64,000 nucleotides of DNA, from the NCBI RefSeq assembly GCF_024868665.1, contig NC_079908.1:9089946-9153945 (forward strand). The letters run 5' to 3'. Shown here piece after piece: positions 21,943-33,900 of this stretch (the stretch's first letter is position 1; the number at the start of each line of letters is the position of its first letter). The DNA comes from Triplophysa rosa (lineage: Eukaryota; Chordata; Actinopteri; Cypriniformes; Nemacheilidae). The notes under the pieces were generated by a model. The model had not been told where the DNA came from. It searched no databases and saw only the letters and a program-made list of their open reading frames with translations. Position numbers and translations under genes: made by a program.

Positions 21943-24900
21943 CTGTAGAAGTTAAATAATAATACGAAATGAGTGTCACTTAACAGAGGTGAATGATATT
22001 CTACCTATTATTTCATGTTCACTAAGAAGGTTCTCAGATCTAAGGGTGAAGTAAATATTGACATTTCAGTTTAATTGAAAAAGGAGTGGCGAATCAAACG
22101 CACCTTAGTTTTATCAGAGTCCTGACTGGCGAGAATCTCATAAGGAGGGTCAACAAAATATAGTGAGTGCCTAGGAAACCCTGGTATGATGTTGCTGAGC
22201 TGGAAGCCAAACATAACCAGCCAACTCTTCACATCTGCAAAGAGAAACAAGCATGTTAACAAGGCATCAGGGTAACAAATGAGAGTCATCTTGAGAAGTA
22301 TTTTGTCAAACCATGTCTGCAGAGTAAAACACTTACCTGTCACATAGTTTTTGACATCAATCATATCGCTCAGTGGATTGTTATTCTTAAACATGTATAA
22401 GTTAAACGGAGCCGGCTCTTTTCCTATCTTCGGCCACAACGTATGATCAGGTGCAGTCCATCTTCCCGCCAACACGTCGTAGTCTCTCTGGGCAAAGTGT
22501 ACCAGTTTGGTGAGGGGATCATAAAGACCTCCATGAAAGCCTAGGATGAGCTGGAAATCTGGGTTGGAATCGTGGTAGATCTCACCGTACGCTGTGTACT
22601 GCAGCTGTTTGACCATCTGTCCGTTACTACTGAAGATGGCCAGGGGAGTGCCTATGTTGTCCGAGGCAATGTAATATTCCTCTCCGCCGGTGACTTCCAT
22701 AGCAAACAGATGACCCTGCAGGTCTTAGTAAAAAGAGGTGATTTCAGCCTTGGAGTGGTTGTAGACATGGGTGACCCGAGTGGGGTAGTTCAAATCGGCG
22801 TAGAAGTACTGCTGATGCTCGCCATCGCCGGTTCTACGGGAGACGCGGCGGCCCAAGCCGTCATAGCGGTAACGGGCGCTCCAACCCCCTGGTGTTCGGC
22901 TGTAGGCTCTCTCGAGGAGCCCTTTCGAGTTGTACTCGAATACATCCGAACCCCTCTGTGCCAGCACGCCGTCTTCATCGAGCTGATACTGCATGTCGCC
23001 GAGCCGTGTGAGGCGGTCTCGTAGATCGTAGCGTAGCGGCAGTAGACGTGCGCTATTACCAGGGTTCAGCAGATGCAGGTTGCCGTTCAGGTCGTAGCTG
23101 TAGCGCCAAGTCGACCAATCATCAACTTTTACGCCCACTAGCTGGCCATCGCCATCATATTCGTAGCGGTACTGCGTGGTGTTAGCATAAGGACCGATCT
23201 TCAGTTCGCGCTTGATAACGCGTCCCATGCTGTCGTACTGCACCGTCATCCAATACATCAGAGAGCGGAAGATCTCATATTGCACCTCTTTGATGCGTCC
23301 GTGCGCGTCGAAATGTTTACTGAGCGTCATCACTGCTGTGGTGATGATCTGGTTGATGTCATAGTATATGATGCCAAACTTGCCGAAGTGTTCCACCTTA
23401 CCGGAGATCTCGTCATAGCGGTAAAGGTCAACAGGAAGTGGGGTCTCCCCTATCACCGGCTTTATGCTGGCCACCCTGAAGCTGTTATCGTGATAGGTAT
23501 AGTCAAATCGAGCATTGACCATACCTTCTTCCGAGAAGCGATACATCTGTTTGTCCACCAGGGGGCCCAGCTTGCGATAGCGGATGGTGCAGGAGAAGCC
23601 TCCACTTTGCAGGTTAACCATCTTGAGGACACCGGTGGTCTCATCATAGCCGAAGGTGACGGCAGTGGCGTCGTACAGGATCTCAGACAGCTTTCCCAGC
23701 TTCCCGTACTTGTAGAGCACACGGCGGCCTGTTCCGAGGTGGAAGGTGGCGCGTGGACGCCCGTCCTCGCTAAAGTCGTGGATGACCGTGGCATTGCTTT
23801 CGGGGGGGTTATAGGTGTTGCGGATGTAACCGACAGACACATGGGTGGCCATAGTGTGTCTGGCCATGCTCGGCATAGTGACCGCTGTGAGCCGTCCGGC
23901 TGTGTCGTAATCAAAGACGTACTGTTTCTGACTCTGCTGAAGGAGCAACACCATAGACTGTGGAGTAGAAACAAAATAAATTTAAAGAGAAAACGAGTGA
24001 AGGACAAAAACAGCATTGTGGCAATTTACTAGGTGCCTGTAGAGTCACAACACACCTTGTCTAAGTAGCTAAAGCTCCAAACTTTCCCATCAACGAAGGT
24101 TCGAGACAAGATCCGTCCAAATGTGTCAAACTCGCTCTTCTCGCTCATGCTGCCCCTCTGCAACCCCACCAGACGGCCGGTGGGCGAGTAAGAGACATTA
24201 ACCAGGGCCAGGCTACTGCTGGGAAGCCAGGTGGCCGGCCGGCCCTGGGCGTCATAGATGATGCGCAACGTGAACTTGCGATGGTCGTCGTAGATCTTCT
24301 CTGTTCTGGTGTTGCGGTCGTAATCGATGGATAACAGGTTCCTGCTGTGGGCCTGGGGAATTTTTCAAAGAAGCATTTAGGGTTTTTCTGTGCTCGACTG
24401 CGAAGTAAAGCAGTGTTTTGAACACACAGTAAAACTTACGCGCAACTTCCTCCCGAACACTGTGACCTTGCCTTTGGTCAACTCTTTCCTCATACGCCAC
24501 TCGATTGAGTTGAGGCCGCTGTCAGTGGGTAATGTGATGTTGCGTCTGCCAATGGTAGGGCTCACGGATCCAGCGAGGATGTGTGGCTCTGTGTGAAAGC
24601 TCATTCCCATTCCATTGGCGTAGGACACTCGTAGGGTGCCATTGTGGTACAGCTGATAGCTATTCCTCACTTGGTCTATAAAAAGGCAAGCGATAAGAAT
24701 AAAATGAAGGATTATTAAATTGGATACAGTGGTATAACTTAATAAAATGATATTACATTTTACAATTCTGGACATATCAGTCTATCATCTACATTCAAAT
24801 ATGATTATATTCATATAAAAATACGCAAATCATAGCTTCAGAACATTATTACACACAAACTATTGAGCGTTAAAGAGACATTAAACTGAATGTTTACTTC

Positions 24901-27900
24901 ATTAAGGGAAATAGTGTCACCTTTAACCAACTTTTTAATATCGTGCATGAGATATTAAGCCTGATCTGACTATCTATTGTACATCAGGGAGAAGCGTAGT
25001 ACTGTAGGGCGGATGTGTGTAATACAGTTATGCGGCTTTTGGATATAAAGATCCTTTAGCTTTCGGTAAAAGCAGCACAAATGTCTTCAGTTCCATTTGC
25101 GAGCTGTAATTGGATCATATGCTGCTTTCCACAGAAATATACCTGGGAAACACAATTTGAAAGTCATAAAAACATCCGAGTACATTTCGGTATGTTGCTA
25201 ACAAGCACAAGGCACCCAGAGGTTGCTTTTAACATCTTTTGTCTAGAGCAAACAGCACTTCCATAATCTTTACAGGAAGTACCGGGCAAGTTGTGTGAGA
25301 GATGTATTATCAACAGGCAAGCTATTGAAACAGGAATGTTAAAAGAAGAGTTTAAGCCGTCATTAGAAACCCCAAGGGCAGTGTATGGTGAATTGTAAAA
25401 TGTTGATATCTCGGCTCGGCTGGACTCCCTGTGGGTAGTAAAGAGTTTCATCAGTCTACCTACCTTCCTCGTGTTTTCTTCTTAATGGATGTGATATACA
25501 GGGCAAACGTGGGACTGAGATGTATTCTCTCTGTATGTGTTGTGTTCTTTAGCGTGAATCGTGCGTGTACCTTGAACCACAGTGTATGAGGCCTCTACGG
25601 AGGAAAGATTTGTGATAACGGTGACTTCATCATCTCGGTTTGAGCTCTCCATGTCAATATTAATAGACTCCTCCATTTCCCGATGCAGGCTGGTTACTAC
25701 ACCAGTGGGATACGAGACGTTGGTTAGACGACCTTCGCTGTCGTAGCTGAGAAGGTACAAGACAAAACTCACTATTGTGCATTTCATATACAGTCTGTGT
25801 CATGTACAACTGTGTTGGCTAGAAATGAATAGAAAACCAGGGATTATCCTGAGAGTCTAAGAGGATTGTTTTTATTTAAATGTATCTTCCCCATTTCAAT
25901 TGTTTGGATTTTTGAAACATTAACCTAAACTTTGATTTACTGAAAGCTTAAAGACATACAGTACGTGAGAGCAGTTCTAACACACAGACACTAGATGGCT
26001 CCAAGACCAAAGCTATACTGCAAACACATCCTCCGTTGTGACATCTACATCAAGATACCAAGCAATGACCACAAAAGCTTAAAGTTATCTCTTAAAGCTT
26101 TCTTATCCAGAGATACTTCAAACACATGACTTGGCAAGTTAATGCTGCAGTTGATAACTATTGTAACAATTGTCGAAAAACCCATTCAGTTTCTCTCTGG
26201 TGAGCTGGCAACCCCCAAAACTCCAAAAAGCAAATTGCTTACTTCCATACTATATAGTAGGCGAAAATCAGTATGAATACTATGTCCGAAACCTCAGTCT
26301 GCAAAAACAGTAGGCGAGAAATACCCGGATAGTCAATTCAAAAGTAAATCAAACAAAAATAGCGGAACAAGTGCAATAAATGAATTTCTCGTGACTAAAT
26401 TCTGTTTTTATCAATGCCAATGCACAGGTTGTACAGGTTGGCGGATGCAGTATGTCCAAAATGTATTCATACTAGTCCCAGTCATACTATACAGAACGTA
26501 ATGTTTTAACGGTCGGTAGGTAGGTATTTATTCCAATTCAATACCCTTAAACTCACTGTTCATATACAAATATAATTGCTTGTGTTTCAAATAGGGTTAT
26601 GAACAGGAATAACTGTTAATTTAAATTCAAAATCTGACTGCAACTAATACTGAATGTTCAATAATTACAGAAACATGTAAATCCTTGTTTCGTGTTAGGA
26701 TTATAAAATATAATCATAAAACGCAAGAAAATTCAACTAGATTAAAAAGCACATGCAGTCGGGTCCAAGCACTTGACACGGCAACTAAACCACACGAAGC
26801 CATATGCCCCACTGATGTTCTTTGAAGTGTTCACTAAAGAAATCTCTTGTGCTGTGCATCTGTCTCAAAGATTTCCTGCGCACAGGAGAATGATCAGAGG
26901 AATCAATACAATGAAATTTGTTGCTGACTATTTTCATTAGTATTATCAATGTTATTAGTTATAACATAATTGCTTATCAATGTTATCGACTAGCTGCTGC
27001 GGTCCTAAATATAATTCATATCCACAGGGATGTAAGATCTACAGATTGCCCGGCATCACTGATTTCTGCTATCACGTTTATGTATTTGGCAGGCATTTTT
27101 ATCCAACGCAACTTCGTTGATCGAACCCACAACCACACGATGCTCAACTAACTGAGCTACAGGTAACAACTCATACTCACTTGTAAAAGTTGGTCCATCC
27201 CGTCTCATCTGACTTGGAAGCCAAAAGTTCTGTGTTAGAGGCGTAACTGAGCTGTGCCACTTCCTGGCTGAGGGCGGACACGGAGCGCAGGCTTCCAGCT
27301 GGGTCCATTCCAAGAGTAACCACCTGGTTCTCTGGCAACAGAACAAGCCTGATGGACCCAGAGGCTTCCCTTCTCACCCGAAGCGTGTTGTTAGAGGCGT
27401 CGGTAATTGCCGCCAACTCTCCGTCCAGCCCGTAGGTAAAATTATACAAGGCCAAGCCCGTGATGAGGCTGATCGTCTGCCTGTGAAGTCCATCAGGACT
27501 GAACAGATACAGCTCCTGTTCCAACGACGAACCCACTTCATACTGTCCGCTCGCTGTGGCGTTAGGACGGTTGACACGAATGGCTCGAACACGGATGTTG
27601 TTGAGGTCGGCGATATACAGGGTCCCATCTGGTGACACAGCCAATGAAGCAGGACAGTTAAGACCAGCATCAGCGGCGTAGCCCTCGTCTCCCGAAAAAC
27701 AGTTGCAGTTGACATCATTCTTGCAGTCGCATTCAGAAGCCGTGCCAGCTAGCAGGGAGATCTCGCCGCTGGTGCTAACTTGGCGAATGCGGTTGATGCG
27801 CTTCTCGTCGGTTTCAGCGATGTAGAGCACACCTGTGTGGGAAATGGCTATGGCCGTTGCGCTCTCCAAGGCAGAATGGATGGCTAGCTTGCTGAGCGAG

Positions 27901-30900
27901 TAATCAATGCCAGGGACCTGACAGTGCATGGGCCGCCCTGCGATTTTGCTGACCTGGTGGTTCTCAGAGATACGCAGGATGACGTTGTTCTCCAGCACGT
28001 ACAAAGAGTTGTCCATAGGATTGATGGCCAGGTCTGTAGGCCACTCCAGACGAACCTGAAATATCAAACGTTAGATAAATATTAAGAGCAAAGAACAATG
28101 GGACACAACCCGTTGAAGAACCAATAGGGATGTTGAGCAGAGGTGGGTCCTGGTGGATAATTCTTTTGCAATGATTATTTAAATAAGAAGGCTTGTTTGA
28201 TATCCATTTTGATTGGTCAAGTTTATGTATAAGAGAATTCTTAATGAAAAGATTTGAAAAATAAAAAAACATTTTTATAAATATATATATATAGTTTTTA
28301 TTACAATATAAGAATGCATCTGAATTATACAACAGCGTTTTAGTGAGATGCAAAAAAATAATAATAATATTGCAAGATTTGAAGTCAAAATATTTTGAGA
28401 ATAAAGTTGAAGCATTACGAGATTGAAGTCGTAATATTTTAAAAATAGTCAAAACTTCAAGAAAAATTGCAACATTACGAGATTAAAGTCGTATGTTTCG
28501 AGAATAACATAAAAATTTCAAGAATAAAGAATTAAATTCAAGCATTACGAGAATATAATATTTGGAGATTGTGTCAAAATTTCAAGAATAAAGTCGTAAT
28601 ATTATGAGATTAAAGTCGTAATATTTCTAGAATAATGTCAAGATTTTAAAAATAAAGCTGTAACATAACAAAATTTAAGTCATAATATTTTAAGAATAGT
28701 CAAAATTTCGAGAATAAAGTCATAATATTATGAGATTAAAAATGTAATATTTTAAGAATAACATCAAGATTTCAAGAATAAAGTCATAACATTAAGAGAT
28801 TAAAGTTGCAATGTTTTGGGAATAATGTCAATTTTTTTAAATAAAGTTAAAGCTTTACGAGAATAAAGTCTTAATATTTTGAGAATGACATCAAAATTTC
28901 AAGAATGAAGTTGTAACATTACAAAATTCAAGTCTTATATTTCGAGAGTAACGTAAAGATTTTAAGAATAGAATCGTAACATTAACAAATTGAAGTCTTA
29001 ATATTTTAAGAATAGTCAAAATTTCAAGAATAAAGTCATAATATTATGAGATTTAAGTTGTAATATTTTGAGAACATCAAGATTTCAGGAATAGTCATAA
29101 CATTACGAGGTTGAAGTGGTAATATTTTGAGAATGACGTCAAAATTTAAAGAATAATGTCATAATATTTTGAAACTTTGAGCAAGTCTAACAAATGTATT
29201 ACTTGTCTTACTTTTGATGTAGTGTGTTTGTGGCGATGTATAACAATCAAGTCTGTAAAAACCTTTACAGACGCTTTAATCCTGTGATGCCAAGAGTTTA
29301 TCTCGAAATATAACAATTCATCTATTTTCTTTTTTTAACATTACACTAAAACAGCATCATTTAAATAATGCACATTTAAGAGATTTTATTCGTTTTGTTT
29401 TTGCTCATTTTTAATTTATTTCTGAGAAGCTTTTCTCCTGTCTTCACTGAAGGACCACCATTGACATCACAGATCAAGAGAGTGAAGGAAACTATTTCTA
29501 ACCTGGCTGACGTCCATGCTGGAGTCACAGCTGAGAGGTCTGACTGCAGTCAAGTCATTGGTCTTTATCAAAGTGGAAATAATGCCATTCTGATCCACTT
29601 TTCGAATCATGGTGGCATCCACGAAATACATCAGGCCATTCTTATCCAGCGCAACCCCTACATGAGAGAGCCAAAAATGAAGAAACTCATTATTTGTGCA
29701 TGATAAAATGGCCCTTGCAGTTCATTATCATGTGTCAGGGTTTGCCAGAACATTCATGAGCGTTATCAAAAGCTTTTGATGTAAACAGTAAGAATGCAGA
29801 ATGCTTTTATCTGAAATCTTCAAGATATTCTCATAAGGACAGTTCAGATGAGTTTGAGAACGTCAGAGAATGTTTCGCTTTATTCTGCCACTCAACCCAA
29901 AACTTCTCGTCAATGTCACAGATATCACCGCTGACTCTACCAAAGAAGATTACGGCTCCCCACGGATCTGCTTTGCTTTCTACGCCGACGGTTCCAGAAG
30001 GAAAGGTGTTTTTCAAAAGCAAAATAATTAGTAGTCAGTGTGTGTAGGAGCAGTGACCTGGAAAAGAGACAGACGCCGGGACGCTCGCCTACTGCAGTCA
30101 GATTCACGCTGTCACGATGATCATGTCGGAGCGTGTTTTATTCTGAGATAAGGCAGCGTTGGGTCTCTGAGTGCAGTCTGGTAACCTCACGATCTCTGTT
30201 TAACTTCCGTGTCATTTATTTTCCTCACATCACTGGTGCCATGCTGGGGTTTAAGAGCGATGTTTCAAGTCTGGAGAATTACAGGTTAGCGCTGAGCTGA
30301 GGTTATTGTCTACGGGATTAAGTGTTGATGATTTCTAGGTTCAGGGGAAATAAAAATGTGATCGTGAAGCATCGCAGTGTGGATGTTCTGTTCTGCCTAC
30401 ACGATTTCACACTTTTTAAAGGTGCAGTGTGTCATTTATGTTAGGCGAACCGAATGTTGACACCTTCTCAGTTAGCTTTTTTTTGGTTTGGTCATGTTAC
30501 AAAAAACTCCAATTGTCACATAACAAGTGTGAAAGCTTGTATATATTTCTTTAAAAGCATCACCTCTTGGGCTCATCAGCGTGGCCTCCATCGCCTTGCC
30601 GCCGTCACCACAGCGAGCCTCATCAAACGGGACGCACTGCTCTCCCGTTCCCACCACCACCTCAGCGTTATCCAGCAGCGGGCGTGCCCCGTTTAGAGCT
30701 CGCACGCGGTAGATCTGCCGTGAGTTGGTGTCTGACAGGAACAGAGTACCTGACACTGGATCCACCGCCAAATAGTACTTATGACTTGGACTGTTGCTAT
30801 GGGAATAGGGCAAATGGAAGAGTGTTGCGTAATAAAATCTTCTGGCAAACAGCACGGTTACCTTGGTGAACATGATGAAAAGTAAATATGTAATTTATGG

Positions 30901-33900
30901 TAAGGCAACTGGAACTCAAAAAGAAACCAATATGTAGGTAAAAACAGTGACATTCTGCAATGTAAAATAATGTAAATCAATTCGGAAAGAATTGCATTAA
31001 AACATTGAAAATCATTATTATATAATATAAATCCGCAGAAAAAATTAAGAGACCATTCCAAATTTTCATTTATTCTTCATTACTAGATGTATTGTGTCCA
31101 TTCCAGTCCAGTGTCTGTTGAGTTTCAACAAAATCAAACCTCAGGAGTGACATATAGTCATCCAACTGCAATGTGAAAGACTGACAGCATGACAAGACAC
31201 ATGAAAATGGTTTTCTTTTGAGGTCTAAAAAAAATACACAGACATCTTTTCTGTTATTTTGACCTGTTTCTCCAGTTTTCATTTTCTGCAAATATATGCA
31301 AATAGAAACAATATTTTTAGTTGACATTTGGGAGAAACATTGTTAGTAGTTCACAGCATAGATATAAATAACCAGATGCCGCATTAGCATCTCTTTCTAT
31401 GGGCCGCTATACGCAGGTCGTCCGCCATATTGGAACAGAGCGAGCTGGTCTGTGTTGCCAAGTCTGCGGCTTTCCCGTGGAATTGGGTTACTTTGTAACT
31501 GTTGCTCCGGTTTGTTTTATCCACACAGGTTAGGAGTGGAAAGAATTTGTTATATAGCTGTCAATCTTAATATGATTTTATTTATGAACGTTAAGTTCTG
31601 TTATTTGGACTAGGGACGTTAGGCTCGTGATGAAAGATTTGGTTTCACAGATCTGGCAACCCTGCCAAGCCTGTCCATTAACACTCAAGAGCAAGCTGAC
31701 TGTGTATGATCATGAAAACATATTTATTGTTGTTGTGAAAACTCAAACATTATATTTCCTACACTAACACATGACGACAATGAAAGGGTATCCATTTTTT
31801 CGGGCATTAAAATGCCACGGCCATTCCAAATTTTGTGGATGTGGTATTCTAGCAAACTGCGAGTGACGTCAGTGGACCGTTCCAAGATGGCGGACGCGTC
31901 TATGTGCCTGGAGCGCTTGAATGAGGCATCTAGATATTGATATCTATGGTTCCCAGAATGAAACAAAAATGATCATTTTACCTTAACACAAACCTATAAA
32001 TAGTACATTTAAAAATAATTTGAGGTTTTGAAATGGTCTCTTAATTTTTTTCAGCAGCTGTATATGCATATGACAAATAGTTTTACATTTATTTGTATTA
32101 CCTGTGTCTCAGATCTTTATTCCTTTAGGAAGCAAAGGATAGAAAAGAAAACAAAAACGCATTCATAAAAAGACTCCTATTCTATTTAAATAAAAACAAA
32201 CCCTTTTAAAATGTACCTGATCTAATTTATCAGTGCCTGCTGATCTTATATAAAACGTTATAATAATCTAATAATTGTTTCAAAATAGAGCTTAATAAAA
32301 AACTGTGTTCAGAAAAAAACATCTTTTTGTCTACCTACACAACTAAATCTGCGAGGGCGAGGAAAAAACTAAATAATAATATTTCAATCCTAACGGATTA
32401 AATCAACTCCCACCTTACATTGTTTCATCTGAATATTCTGTTTCACCCAGAAATACAGAAATGAAATCAGATGCACATTTGATGTAAGCAAGCAGTCAGC
32501 TCTACCTGAGCTCCAGTACAGCTGTCGTATTGAGGGACGGATAGACCCTCCTCACAAAGTTAAGGTCACCCACATACAGGTTGCCTTCTCCGTCACAGGC
32601 AAGGGCTATCGGTGCCAGCAGCTTGTTGCCCTCGGCCATCCCACTGCAGCTTGGGCAGGAGATGCTACGCCTCCGCCCGTTACCCATGATGCTATTAATG
32701 ATGGGGGGCTGCTGCTGGGACAGGAAGACGTTCTCCCCACTGCCCTTGTGTAGAATACCTACGTGAAATAAATCAAACAACGTCACCAACTGCAAGTGAC
32801 TGAACTGAATTTCATATACGGCATGTTTCTAATGATCTTTACAGCCACAAATGTACGGCAATCATTTCTAGACTATGACATATTTATTGCATTTCATGAT
32901 CAACTGCCTGAAACCGGCAGTCATTAAAGACCTCATAATCATCAATAATGACCAGAAAAAAAATCATTGGGTTTTCAAACACATGCAATTTTCCTTAATG
33001 TACTGAAGAAATTATGAGCAATGACAAATGGGTATAAAACCGGGCGATATTAGGAAGCGTGAGTTTTGATTTTACAGTCTACTGGCGTGCCCTCTGTCCT
33101 CATTTAACTTCAGGCTTCAATCACAACAAAGTTCTTCTTTACGTGGATCCTGCTTCCCTATCTCCGAAGCATGGGAAATAAGTCTTCGGAACTTTGCTGT
33201 AGTAAAAGCTTAAGGATAAACAGGTGTGAACACATTTCACAGAGCAGGAGAATGGATGTTTTATTTTCTGAAAAGCTTCTGCCTCATTCTTCCATTTGTG
33301 CTATTTTATTTGATATGCGTCAGTCGTGTCTTTAAACGTTGCATATTAGGATGCTAAGTGACATGAAGACATTAATAGTTTACTTTAAAAAATACGCCTC
33401 AAGTCCATTGTGTTCTGTACTTGATATTTAATGCAAAAATGAGTCATTTGTGTTTTAAACAACATATTTTGTGGTTGATCATAGCTGTCACGTTCGACTG
33501 CTTGCTACCACGATTATCAATTTATGTTCAAATGTCTGTTTTAGGAACATACCGCTGCGGACGTTCAGCATGTGGTGTTTGTCTAAAGACCAGCCGCCCA
33601 GATTTGACGGGTTGAGCTCGTACCCCTGCAGCACAGCCGTTCTCTTTTCCCACAGGACCTGACTGGGACACGTCTCGTACTCGTATCCCACCGACACTGT
33701 AAAGAGAAAGTGACAAATAAAGAGATTGAGGGGAAAAAAAGGAATCAACGTTAAGAAGGAAAGAGTAAATGACGGAGAGGGAAGACACTTGGAGGAAAGC
33801 AAAGCTGTGCTATCTTAATTAAACACTCTATCACGGAGCGGGGACATAACAATTCATTAGCCCACAGGAGGAACTTTACGCCGCCGGGCCGCAGACCGTA

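Noticed and set aside
23280..24032. 250-codon plus-strand open frame
   Set aside because: Exactly antisense to tenm2 exon 22, whose minus-strand translation is strongly conserved. The plus frame has no family match and is a codon-bias shadow. The same applies to 22572-23024.
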